Below are positions 1 through 13,348 of a stretch of 64,000 nucleotides of DNA, piece by piece. The notes under the pieces were generated by a model. The model was given only the letters and a program-made list of their open reading frames with translations, was not told the origin of the DNA and did not search any database. The number at the start of each line of letters is the position of its first letter. Position 1 is the first letter of the stretch. The stretch is from Plumapathes pennacea (taxonomy: Eukaryota; Cnidaria; Anthozoa; Antipatharia; Myriopathidae): assembly GCA_964036295.1 (NCBI GenBank), contig OZ038473.1, forward strand, positions 14,869,862 to 14,933,861, in the 5' to 3' direction. The translations under genes were made by a program, and so were the position numbers.

Positions 1-172
1 CTCTCCAAATGCAAAACAAATTCTATTTCAGAAGACCCGGGGGACCATTCCCTGGCCCCTAACCTGTTCGAGTCTCCTGCGCTTGGCAATATCCCTTTTA
101 TTTAGCGCTAACGGGATCGCAACGGCCACACGTAACATATACACAAGATACAGAACGAATAATCAACTTTCC

Positions 173-648
173 TATGCATTTTATGTTGGTGAAGCCTTCA
201 GATTACACTGCACAAACTACTCAAACACGCTTTCAAAATGCAGGAAATGCTATCTCAGGAGACAGAAATCTTAAACATTTTACGGGAGACAATCGCCCGG
301 ACCCCGCTAATCTGCTCAAGCCTACCGAGCTCTCAAATTCCCGTACTATTCCGCCCTAACAGGATCGCAATCACCGCACAAAACATATATATAAGATCCA
401 AGACGAATGATGAACTTTTCTATGCATCTTATGTTGGTGAAGCCTGCAGAATACACAGCAAATACTACTGAAACATGCTCTCCAAATGCAAAAAAAATCT
501 ATTTCAGAAGACCCGGGGGACCATTCCCTGGCCCCTTACCTGTTCGAGTCTCCTGCGCTTGGCAATGTCCCTTCTATTTTGCGCTAACGGGATCGCAACG
601 GCCACACGTAACATATACACAAGATACAGAACGAATAATCAACTTTCC
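173..648 (+). repeat. Reference dimer unit: half-unit A (173-420) plus half-unit B (421-648)
   Basis: Each 476-478 bp unit contains two related halves. Half A starts tatgcattttatgttggtga and half B starts tatgcatcttatgttggtga. Both continue through gaagcc(t)(g/t)cag, then aca(g/c)cacaaa/aatac, then acatgctctccaaatgca or acacgctttcaaaatgca. Both end in related segments: aacaggatcgcaatcaccgc in A and aacgggatcgcaacggccac in B, followed by acatata(t/c)a(t/c)aagat. Half A is 248 bp and half B 228 bp. Most of the difference is one stretch of about 20 bp, present in A after caggagac and absent in B after cagaagac. Confidence 0.9.
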
Positions 649-1439
649 TATGCATTTTATGTTGGTGAAGCCTTCAGATTACACTGCACAAACTACTCAA
701 ACACGCTTTCAAAATGCAGGAAATGCTATCTCAGGAGACAGAAATCTTAAACATTTTACGGGAGACAATCGCCCGGACCCCGCTAATCTCCTCAAGCCTA
801 CCGAGCTCGCAGAATCCCGTACTATTCCGCCCTAACAGGATCGAAATCACCCCACAAAACATATATATAAGATCTAAGACGAATGATGAACTTTACTATG
901 CATTTTATGTTGGTGAAGCCTTCAGAATACACAGCGAATACTACTGAAACATGCTCCCTAAATGCAAAAAAAAATCTATTTCAGAAGACCCGGGGGACCA
1001 TTCCCTAGCCCCTAACCTGTTCGAGTCTCCTGCGCTTGCAATGTCCCTTCTATTTTGCGCTAACGGGATCGCAACCGCCACACGTAACATATACACAAGA
1101 TACAAAACGAATAATCAACTTTCCTATGCATTTTATGCTGGTGAAGCCTTCAGATTACACTGCACAAACTACTCAAACACGCTTTCAAAATGCAGGAAAT
1201 GCTATCTCAGGAGACAGAAATCTTAAACATTTTTGCGGGAGACAATCGCCCGGACCCCGCTAATCTCCTCAAGTCTACCGAGCTCCCAAAATCCCGTACT
1301 ATTCCGCCCTAACAGGATCGAAATCACCCCACAAAACATATATATAAGATCCAAGACGAATTATGAACTTTTCTATGCATTTTATGTTGGTGAAGCCTTC
1401 AGAATACACAACAAATACTACTGAAACATGCTTTTCAAA

Positions 1440-2960
1440 TGCAAAAAAAAAATCTATTTCAGAAGACCCGGGGGACCATTCCCTAGCCCCTAACCTGTTC
1501 GAGTCTCCGGCGCTTCGCAATGTCCCTTCTATTTAGCGCTAACGGGATCGCAACCGCCACACGTAACATATACACAAGATACAGAACGAATAATCAACTT
1601 TCCTATGCATTTTATGTTGGTGAAGCCATCAGATTACACTGCACAAACTACACAAACACGCTTTCAAAATGCAGGAAATGCTATCTCAGGAGACAGAAAT
1701 CTTAAACATTTTGCGGGAGACAATCGCCCGGACCCCGCTAATCTGCTCAAGCCTACCGAGCTCGCAAATTCCCGTACTAATCCGCCCTACAGGATCGAAA
1801 TCACCGCACAAAACATATATATAAGATCTAAGACGAATGATGAACTTTACTATGCATTTTATGTTGGTGAAGCCTGCAGAATACACAGCAAATACTACTG
1901 AAACATGCTCTCCAAATGCAAAACAAATTCTATTTCACAAGACGCGGCGGACCATTCCCTGGCCCCTAACCTGTTCGAGTCTCCGGCGCTTCGCAATGTC
2001 CCTTCTATTTAGCGGTAACGGGATCGCAACCGCCACACGTAACATATACACAAGATACAGAACGAATAATCAACTTTCTTATGCATTTTATGTTGGTGAA
2101 GCCTTCAGAGTACACAGCACAAACTACTCAAACACGCTTTCAAAATGCAGGAAATGCTATCTCACGAGACAGAAATCTTAAACATTTTGCGGGAGAATAT
2201 CGCCCGGACCCCGCTAATCTGCTCAAGCCTACCGAGCTCGCAAAATCCCGTACTATTCCGCCCTAACAGGATCGAAATCACCCCACAAAACATATATATA
2301 AGATCCAAGACGAATGATGAACTTTTCTATGCAATTTATGTTGGTGAAGCCTTCAGAATACACAGCAAATACTACTGAAACATGCTCTCCAAATGCAAAA
2401 AAAATCTATTTCAGAAGACCCGGGGGACCATTCCCTGGCCCCTTACCTGTTCGAGTCTCCGGCGCTTGGCAATGTCCCTTCTATTTTGCGCTAACGGGAT
2501 CGCAACGGCCACACGTAACATATACACAAGATACAGAACGAATAATCAACTTTCCTATGCATTTTATGTTGGTGAAGCCTTCAGATTACACTGCACAAAC
2601 TACTCAAACACGCTTTCAAAACGCAGGAAATGCTATCTCAGGAGACAGAAATCTTAAACATTTTTGCGGGAGACAATCGCCCGGACCCCGCTAATCTCCT
2701 GAAGCCTACCGAGCTCGCAAATTCCCGTACTATTCCGCCCTACCAGGATCGAAATCACCGGACAAAACATATATATAAGATCCAAAACGAATGATGAACT
2801 TTACTATGCATTTTATGTTGGTGAAGCCTGCAAAATACAAAGCAAATACTACTGAAACATGCTCTCCAAATGCAAAAAAAATCTATTTCAGAAGACCCGG
2901 GGGACCATTCCCTGGCCCCTAACCTGTTCGAGTCTCCTGCGCTTGGCATTGTCCCTTGTA
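1440..2960 (+). repeat. Higher-order block, re-occurs at 5,255-6,775
   Basis: Private variants in this stretch reappear in the same order 3,815 bp (8 dimers) to the right. Examples are the cacaagacgcggcgg version of the SmaI-site landmark at 1,936 and 5,751, the gggagaatatcgccc variant at 2,191 and 6,006, and the aaaacgcagg variant at 2,618 and 6,433. Flanking units do not match as well, so this is a transposed or expanded block and not uniform homogenisation. Confidence 0.75.
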
Positions 2961-5900
2961 TTTTCCGCTAACGGGATCGCAACGGCCACACGTAACATAT
3001 ACACAAGATACAGAACGAATAATCAACTTTCCTATGCATTTTATGTTGGTGAAGCCTTCAGAGTGCACAGCACAAACTACTCAAACACGCTTTCAAAATG
3101 CAGGAAATGCTATCTCAGGAAACAGAAATCTTAAACATTTTACGGGAGACAATCGCCCGGACCCCGCTAATCTCCTCAAGTCTACCGAGCTCCCAAAATC
3201 CCGTACTATTCCGCCCTAACAGGATCGCAATCACCGCACAAAACATATATATAAGATCTAAGACGAATGATGAACTTTTCTATGCATTTTATGTTGGTGA
3301 AGCCTTCAGAATACACAGCAAATACTACTGAAACATGCTCTCCAAATGCAAAAAAAAATCTATTTCAGAAGACCCGGGGGACCATTCCCTAGCCCCTAAC
3401 CTGTTCGAGTCTCCAGCGCTTCGCAATGTCCCTTCTATTTAGCGCTAACGGGATCGCAACCGCCACACGTAACATATACACAAGATACAAAACGAATAAT
3501 CAACTTTCCTATGCATTTTATGTTGGTGAAGCCATCAGATTACACTGCACAAACTACACAAACACGCTTTCAAAATGCAGGAAATGCTATCTCAGGAGAC
3601 AGAAATCTTAAACATTTTGCGGGAGACAATCGCCCGGACCCCGCTAATCTGCTCAAGCCAACCGAGCTCGCAAAATCCCGTACTATTCCGCCCTAACAGG
3701 ATCGAAATCACCCCACAAAACATATATATAAGATCCAAGACGAATTATGAACTTTTCTATGCATTTTATGTTGGTGAAGCCTTCAGAAAACACAGCAAAT
3801 ACTACTGAAACATGCTCTCCAAATGCAAAAAAAAATCTATTTCAGAAGACCCGGGGGACCATTCCCTAGCCCCTAACCTGTTCGAGTCTCCAGCGCTTCG
3901 CAATGTCCCTTCTATTTAGCGCTAACGGGATCGCAACCGCCACACGTAACATATACACAAGATAGAGAACGAATAATCAACTTTCCTATGCATTTTATGT
4001 TGGTGAAGCCATCAGATTACACTGCACAAACTACACAAACACGCTTTCAAAATGCAGGAAATGCTATCTCAGGAGACAGAAATCTTAAACATTTTGCGGG
4101 AGATAATCGCCCGGACCCCGCTAATCTGCTCAAGCCTACCGAGCTCGCAAATTCCCGTACTATTCCGCCCTACAGGATCGAAATCACCGCACAAAACATA
4201 TATATAAGATCTAAGACGAATGATGAACTTTACTATGCATTTTATGTTGGTGAAGCCTGCAGAATACACAGCAAATACTATTGAAACATGCTCTCCAAAT
4301 GCAAAACAAATTCTATTTCAGAAGACCCGGGGGACCATTCCCTGGCCCCTAACCTGTTCGAGTCTCCGGCGCTTCGCAATGTCCCTTCTATTTAGCGGTA
4401 ACGGGATCGCAACCGCCACACGTAACATATACACAAGATACAGAACAAATAATCAACTTTCTTATGCATTTTATGTTGGTGAAGCCTTCAGAGTGCACAG
4501 CACAAACTACTCAAACACGGTTTCAAAATGCAGGAAATGCTATCTCACGAGACAGAAATCTTAAACATTTTTGCGGGAGACAATCGCCCGGACCCCGCTA
4601 ATCTGCTCAAGCCTACCGAGCTCTCAAATTCCCGTACTATTCCGCCCTAACAGGATCGCAATCACCGCACAAAACATATATATAAGATCCAAGACGAATG
4701 ATGAACTTTTCTATGCATCTTATGTTGGTGAAGCCTTCAAAATACACAGCAAATACTACTAAAACATGCTCTCCAAATGCAAAACAAATTCTATTTCAGA
4801 AGACCCGGGGGACCATTCCCTGGCCCCTAACCTGTTCGAGTCTCCGGCGCTTCGCAATGTCCCTTTTATTTAGCGCTAACGGGATCGCAACCGCCACACG
4901 TAACATATACACAAGATACAGAACGAATAATCAACTTTCCTATGCATTTTATGTTGGTGAAGCCTTCAGAGTGCACAGCACAAACTACTCAAACACGCTT
5001 TCAAAATGCAGGAAATGCTATCTCAGGAAACAGAAATCTTAAACATTTTACGGGAGACAATCGCCCGGACCCCGCTAATCTCCTCAAGTCTACCGAGCTC
5101 CCAAAATCCCGTACTATTCCGCCCTAACAGGATCGCAATCACCGCACAAAACATATATATAAGATCTAAGACGAATGATGAACTTTTCTATGCATTTTAT
5201 GTTGGTGAAGCCTTCAGAATACACAGCAAATACTACTGAAACATGCTCTCCAAATACAAAAAAAAAATCTATTTCAGAAGACCCGGGGGACCATTCCCTA
5301 GCCCCTAACCTGTTCGAGTCTCCAGCGCTTCGCAATGTCCCTTCTATTTAGCGCTAACGGGATCGCAACCGCCACACGTAACATATACACAAGATACAAA
5401 ACGAATAATCAACTTTCCTATGCATTTTATGTTGGTGAAGCCATCAGATTACACTGCACAAACTACACAAACACGCTTTCAAAATGCAGGAAATGCTATC
5501 TCAGGAGACAGAAATCTTAAACATTTTGCGGGAGACAATCGCCCGGACCCCGCTAATCTGCTCAAGCCTACCGAGCTCGCAAATTCCCGTACTAATTCGC
5601 CCTACAGGATCGAAATCACCGCACAAAACATATATATAAGATCTAAGACGAATGATGAACTTTACTATGCATTTTATGTTGGTGAAGCCTGCAGAATACA
5701 CAGCAAATACTACTGAAACATGCTCTCCAAATGCAAAACAAATTCTATTTCACAAGACGCGGCGGACCATTCCCTGGCCCCTAACCTGTTCGAGTCTCCG
5801 GCGCTTCGCAATGTCCCTTCTATTTAGCGGTAACGGGATCGCAACCGCCACACGTAACATATACACAAGATACAGAACGAATAATCAACTTTCTTATGCA

Positions 5901-8900
5901 TTTTATGTTGGTGAAGCCTTCAGAGTACACAGCACAAACTACTCAAACACGCTTTCAAAATGCAGGAAATGCTATCTCACGAGACAGAAATCTTAAACAT
6001 TTTGCGGGAGAATATCGCCCGGACCCCGCTAATCTGCTCAAGCCTACCGAGCTCGCAAAATCCCGTACTATTCCGCCCTAACAGGATCGAAATCACCGCA
6101 CAAAACATATATATAAGATCCAAGACGAATGATGAACTTTTCTATGCAATTTATGTTGGTGAAGCCTTCAGAATACACAGCAAATACTACTGAAACATGC
6201 TCTCCAAATGCAAAAAAAATCTATTTCAGAAGACCCGGGGGACCATTCCCTGGCCCCTTACCTGTTCGAGTCTCCGGCGCTTGGCAATGTCCCTTCTATT
6301 TTGCGCTAACGGGATCGCAACGGCCACACGTAACATATACACAAGATACAGAACGAATAATCAACTTTCCTATGCATTTTATGTTGGTGAAGCCTTCAGA
6401 TTACACTGCACAAACTACTCAAACACGCTTTCAAAACGCAGGAAATGCTATCTCAGGAGACAGAAATCTTAAACATTTTTGCGGGAGACAATCGCCCGGA
6501 CCCCGCTAATCTCCTGAAGCCTACCGAGCTCGCAAATTCCCGTACTATTCCGCCCTACCAGGATCGAAATCACCGGACAAAACATATATATAAGATCCAA
6601 AACGAATGATGAACTTTACTATGCATTTTATGTTGGTGAAGCCTGCAAAATACAAAGCAAATACTACTGAAACATGCTCTCCAAATGCAAAAAAAATCTA
6701 TTTCAGAAGACCCGGGGGACCATTCCCTGGCCCCTAACCTGTTTGAGTCTTCTGCGCTTGGCATTGTCCCTTGTATTTTCCGCTAACGGGATCGCAACGG
6801 CCACACGTAACATATACACAAGATACAAAAGGAATAATCAACTTTCCTATGCATTTTATGTTGGTGAAGCCTTCAGATTACACTGCACAAACTACTCAAA
6901 CACGCTTTCAAAATGCAGGATATGCTATCTCAGGAGACAGAAATCTTAAACATTTTTGGGGGAGACAATCGCCCGGACCCCGCTAATCTCCTCAAGCCTA
7001 CCGAGCTCGCAAATTCCCGTACTATTCCGCCCTAACATAATCGCAATCACCGCACAAAACATATATATAAGATCCAAGACGAATGATGAACTTTTTTATG
7101 GATTTCATGTTGGTGAAGCCTTCAGAATACACAGCAAATACTGCTAAAACATGCTCTCCAAATGCAAAAAAAATCTATTTCAGAAGACCCGGGGGACCAT
7201 TCCCTGGCCCATAACCTGTTCGAGTCTCCGGCGCTTGCCAATGTCCCTTCTATTTAGCGGTAACGGGATCGCAACCGCCACACGTAACATATACACAAGA
7301 TACAGAACGAATAATCAACTTTCTTATGCATTTTATGTTGGTGAAGCCTTCAGAGTGCACAGCACAAACTACTCAAACACGCTTTCAAAATGCAGGAAAT
7401 GCTATCTCAGGAGACAGAAATCTTAAACATTTTGCGGGAGAAAATCGCCCGGACCCCGCTAATCTCCTCAAGCCTACCGAGCTCGCAAATTCCCGTACTA
7501 TTCCGCCCTAACAGGATCGAAATCACCGCACAAAACATATATACAAGAACTAAGACGAATGATGAACTTTACTATGCATTTTATGTTGGTGAAGCCTGCA
7601 GAAAACACGGCAAATACTATTGAAACATGCTCTCCAAATGCAAAACAAATTCTATTTCAAATGATCCCGGGGACCATTCCCTGGCCCCTAACCTGTTCGA
7701 GTCTCCGGCGCTTCGCAATGTCCCTTATATTTAGCGCTAACGCGATCGCAACCGCCACACGTAACATATACACAAGATAGAGAACGAATAATCAACTTTC
7801 CTATGCATTTTATGTTGGTGAAGCCTTCAGAGTGCACAGCACAAACTACTCAAACACGATTTCAAAATGCAGGAAATGCTATCTCAGGAGACAAAAATCT
7901 TAAACATTTTACGGGAGACAATCGCCCGGACCCCGCTAATCTGCTCAAGCCTACCGAGCTCGCAAAATCCCGTACTATTCCGCCCTAACAGGATCGAAAT
8001 CACCGCACAAAACATATATATAAGATCCAAGACGAATGATGAACTTTTCTATGCATTTTATGTTGGTGAAGCCTTCAGAATACACAGCAAATACTACTGA
8101 AACATGCTCTCCAAATGCAAAAAAAATCTATTTCAGAAGACCCGGGGGACCATTCCCTAGCCCCTAACCTGTTCGAATCTCCTGCGCTTGCAATGTCCCT
8201 TCTATTTAGCGGTAAGGGGATCGCAACCGCCACACGTAACATATACACAAGATACAAAACGAATAATCAACTTTCCTATGCATTTTATGCTGGTGAAGCC
8301 TTCAGATTACACTGCACAAACTACTCAAACACGCTTTCAAAATGCAGGAAATGCTATCTCAGGAGACAGAAATCTTAAACATTTTTGCGGGAGACAATCG
8401 CCCGGACCCCGCTAATCTCCTCAAGTCTACCGAGCTCCCAAAATCCCGTACTATTCCGCCCTAACAGGATCGCAATCACCGCACAAAACATATATATAAG
8501 ATCTAAGACAAATGATGAACTTTTCTATGCATTTTATGTTGGTGAAGCCTTCAGAATACACAGCAAATACTACTGAAACATGCTCTCCAAATGCAAAAAA
8601 AGATCTATTTCAGAAGACCCGGGGGACCATTCCCTAGCCCCTAACCTGTTCGAGTCTCCAGCGCTTCGCAATGTCCCTTCTATTTAGCGCTAACGGGATC
8701 GCAACCGCCACACGTAACATATACACAAGATACAAAACGAATAATCAACTTTCCTATGCATTTTATGTTGGTGAAGCCATCAGATTACACTGCACAAACT
8801 ACACAAACACGCTTTCAAAATGCAGGAAATGCTATCTCAGGAGACAGAAATCTTAAACATTTTGCGGGAGACAATCGCCCGGACCCCGCTAATCTGCTCA

Positions 8901-11440
8901 AGCCTACCGAGCTCTCAAATTCCCGTACTATTCCGCCCTAACAGGATGGCAATCACCGCACAAAACATATATATAAGATCCAAGACGAATGATGAACTTT
9001 TCTATGCATCTTATGTTGGTGAAGCCTGCAGAATACACAGCAAATACTACTAAAACATGCTCTCCAAATGCAAAACAAATTCTACTTCAGAAGACCCGGG
9101 GGACCATTCCCTGGCCCCTAACCTGTTCGAGTCTCCGGCGCTTCGCAATGTCCCTTCTATTTAGCGGTAACGGGATCGCAACCGCCACACGTAACATATA
9201 CACAAGATACAGAACGAATAATCAACTTTCTTATGCATATTATGTTGGTGAAGCCTTCAGAGTGCACAGCACAAACTACTCAAACACGCTTTCAAAATGC
9301 AGGAAATGCTATCTCACGAGACAGAAATCTTAAACATTTTTGCGGGAGACAATCGCCCGGACCCCGCTAATCTGCTCAAGCCTACCGAGCTCTCAAATTC
9401 CCGTACTATTCCGCCCTAACAGGATCGCAATCACCGCACAAAACATATATATAAGATCCAAGACGAATGATGAACTTTTCTATGCATCTTATGTTGGTGA
9501 AGCCTGCAGAATACACAGCAAATACTACTGAAACATGCTCTCCAAATGCAAAAAAAATCTATTTCAGAAGACCCGGGGGACCATTCCCTGGCCCCTTACC
9601 TGTTCGAGTCTCCTGCGCTTGGCAATGTCCCTTCTATTTTGCGCTAACGGGATCGCAACGGCCACACGTAACATATACACAAGATACAGAACGAATAATC
9701 AACTTTCCTATGCATTTTATGCTGGTGAAGCCTTCAGATTACACTGCACAAACTACTCAAACACGCTTTCAAAATGCAGGAAATGCTATCTCAGGAGACA
9801 GAAATCTTAAACATTTTACGGGAGACAATCGCCCGGACCCCGCTAATCTCCTCAAGCCTACCGAGCTCGCAAAATCCCGTACTATTCCGCCCTAACAGGA
9901 TCGCAATCACCGCACAAAACATATATATAAGATCTAAGACGAATGATGAACTTTACTATGCATTTTATGTTGGTGAAGCCTTCAGAATACACAGCAAATA
10001 CTACTGAAACATGCTCCCTAAATGCAAAAAAAAATCTATTTCAGAAGACCCGGGGGACCATTCCCTAGCCCCTAACCTGTTCGAATCTCCTGCGCTTGCA
10101 ATGTCCCTTCTATTTTGCGCTAACGGGATCGCAACCACCACACTTAACATATACACAAGATACAAAACGAATAATCAACTTTCCTATGCATTTTATGCTG
10201 GTGAAGCCTTCAGATTACACTGCACAAACTACTCAAACACGCTTTCAAAATGCAGGAAATGCTATCTCAGGAGACAGAAATCTTAAACATTTTTGCGGGA
10301 GACAATCGCCCGGACCCCGCTAATCTCCTCAAGTCTACCGAGCTCCCAAAATCCCGTACTATTCCGCCCTAACAGGATCGCAATCACCGCACAAAACATA
10401 TATATAAGATCTAAGACGAATGATGAACTTTTCTATGCATTTTATGTTGGTGAAGCCTTCAGAATACACAGCAAATACTACTGAAACATGCTCTCCAAAT
10501 GCAAAAAAAGATCTATTTCAGAAGACCCGGGGGACCATTCCCTAGCCCCTAACCTGTTCGAGTCTCCAGCGCTTCGCAATGTCCCTTCTATTTAGCGCTA
10601 ACGGGATCGCAACCGCCACACGTAACATATACACAAGATACAAAACGAATAATCAACTTTCCTATGCATTTTATGTTGGTGAAGCCATCAGATTACACTG
10701 CACAAACTACACAAACACGCTTTCAAAATGCAGGAAATGCTATCTCAGGAGACAGAAATCTTAAACATTTTGCGGGAGACAATCGCCCGGACCCCGCTAA
10801 TCTGCTCAAGCCTACCGAGCTCTCAAATTCCCGTACTATTCCGCCCTAAGAGGATCGCAATCACCGCACAAAACATATATATAAGATCCAAGACGAATGA
10901 TGAACTTTTCTATGCATCTTATGTTGGTGAAGCCTGCAGAATACACAGCAAATACTACTGAAACATGCTCTCCAAATGCAAAAAAAATCTATTTCAGAAG
11001 ACCCGGGGGACCATTCCCTGGCCCCTTACCTGTTCGAGTCTCCTGCGCTTGGCAATGTCCCTTCTATTTTGCGCTAACGGGATCGCAACGGCCACACGTA
11101 ACATATACACAAGATACAGAACGAATAATCAACTTTCCTATGCATTTTATGTTGGTGAAGCCTTCAGATTACACTGCACAAACTACTCAAACACGCTTTC
11201 AAAATGCAGGAAATGCTATCTCAGGAGACAGAAATCTTAAACATTTTACGGGAGACAATCGCCCGGACCCCGCTAATCTCCTCAAGCTTACCGAGCTCGC
11301 AAAATCCCGTACTATTCCGCCCTAACAGGATCGAAATCACCCCACAAAACATATATATAAGATCTAAGACGAATGATGAACTTTACTATGCATTTTATGT
11401 TGGTGAAGCCTTCAGAATACACAGCAAATACTACTGAAAC

Positions 11441-13348
11441 ATGCTCCCTAAATGCAAAAAAAAATCTATTTCAGAAGACCCGGGGGACCATTCCCTAGCC
11501 CCTAACCTGTTCGAATCTCCTGCGCTTGCAATGTCCCTTCTATTTTGCGCTAACGGGATCGCAACCACCACACTTAACATATACACAAGATACAAAACGA
11601 ATAATCAACTTTCCTATGCATTTTATGCTGGTGAAGCCTTCAGATTACACTGCACAAACTACTCAAACACGCTTTCAAAATGCAGGAAATGCTATCTCAG
11701 GAGACAGAAATCTTAAACATTTTTGCGGGAGACAATCGCCCGGACCCCGCTAATCTCCTCAAGTCTACCGAGCTCCCAAAATCCCGTACTATTCCGCCCT
11801 AACAGGATCGCAATCACCGCACAAAACATATATATAAGATCTAAGACGAATGATGAACTTTTCTATGCATTTTATGTTGGTGAAGCCTACAGAATACACA
11901 GCAAATACTACTGAAACATGCTCTCCAAATGCAAAAAAAAATCTATTTCAGAAGACCCGGGGGACCATTCCCTAGCCCCTAACCTGTTCGAGTCTCCAGC
12001 GCTTCGCAATGTCCCTTCTATTTAGCGCTAACGGGATCGCAACCGCCACACGTAACATATACACAAGATACAAAACGAATAATCAACTTTCCTATGCATT
12101 TTATGTTGGTGAAGCCATCAGATTACACTGCACAAACTACACAAACACGCTTTCAAAATGCAGGAAATGCTATCTCAGGAGACAGAAATCTTAAACATTT
12201 TGCGGGAGACAATCGCCCGGACCCCGCTAATCTGCTCAAGCCTACCGAGCTCTCAAATTCCCGTACTATTCCGCCCTAACAGGATGGCAATCACCGCACA
12301 AAACATATATATAAGATCCAAGACGAATGATGAACTTTTCTATGCATCTTATGTTGGTGAAGCCTGCAGAATACACAGCAAATACTACTAAAACATGCTC
12401 TCCAAATGCAAAACAAATTCTACTTCAGAAGACCCGGGGGACCATTCCCTGGCCCCTAACCTGTTCGAGTCTCCGGCGCTTCGCAATGTCCCTTCTATTT
12501 AGCGGTAACGGGATCGCAACCGCCACACGTAACATATACACAAGATACAGAACGAATAATCAACTTTCTTATGCATTTTATGTTGGTGAAGCCTTCAGAG
12601 TGCACAGCACAAACTACTCAAACACGCTTTCAAAATGCAGGAAATGCTATCTCACGAGACAGAAATCTTAAACATTTTTGCGGGAGACAATCGCCCGGAC
12701 CCCGCTAATCTGCTCAAGCCTACCGAGCTCTCAAATTCCCGTACTATTCCGCCCTAACAGGATCGCAATCACCGCACAAAACATATATATAAGATCCAAG
12801 ACGAATGATGAACTTTACTATGCATCTTATGTTGGTGAAGCCTGCAGAATACACAGCAAATACTACTGAAACATGCTCTCCAAATGCAAAAAAAATCTAT
12901 TTCAGAAGACCCGGGGGACCATTCCCTGGCCCCTTACCTGTTCGAGTCTCCTGCGCTTGGCAATGTCCCTTCTATTTTGCGCTAACGGGATCGCAACGGC
13001 CACACGTAACATATACACAAGATACAGAACGAATAATCAACTTTCCTATGCATTTTATGTTGGTGAAGCCTTCAGATTACACTGCACAAACTACTCAAAC
13101 ACGCTTTCAAAATGCAGGAAATGCTATCTCAGGAGACAGAAATCTTAAACATTTTACGGGAGACAATCGCCCGGACCCCGCTAATCTCCTCAAGCCTACC
13201 GAGCTCGCAAAATCCCGTACTATTCCGCCCTAACAGGATCGAAATCACCCCACAAAACATATATATAAGATCTAAGACGAATGATGAACTTTACTATGCA
13301 TTTTATGTTGGTGAAGCCTTCAGAATACACAGCAAATACTACTAAAAC
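11441..13348 (+). repeat. Four-dimer block, three copies (11,441; 15,256; 17,640)
   Basis: A run of about four dimers starting with the ctccctaaatgc variant and continuing through the caaccaccacacttaac variant and the aggatggcaatc variant is found at 11,441-13,348, 15,256-17,163 and 17,640-19,547. Displacements are 3,815 bp (8 dimers) and 2,384 bp (5 dimers). In each case the block is followed by a unit with the ctccaaatcaaaaaa deletion variant. Confidence 0.7.

Noticed and set aside
407-835. Recurrent open frame of 142 codons in many satellite units, with an internal 76-residue in-frame repeat
   Set aside because: It follows directly from the half-unit repeat (228 bp is divisible by three). 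Overlapping frames are equally open, it is broken by stops in other units (for example aaactaatc), and there is no promoter or splice evidence and no recognisable domain.
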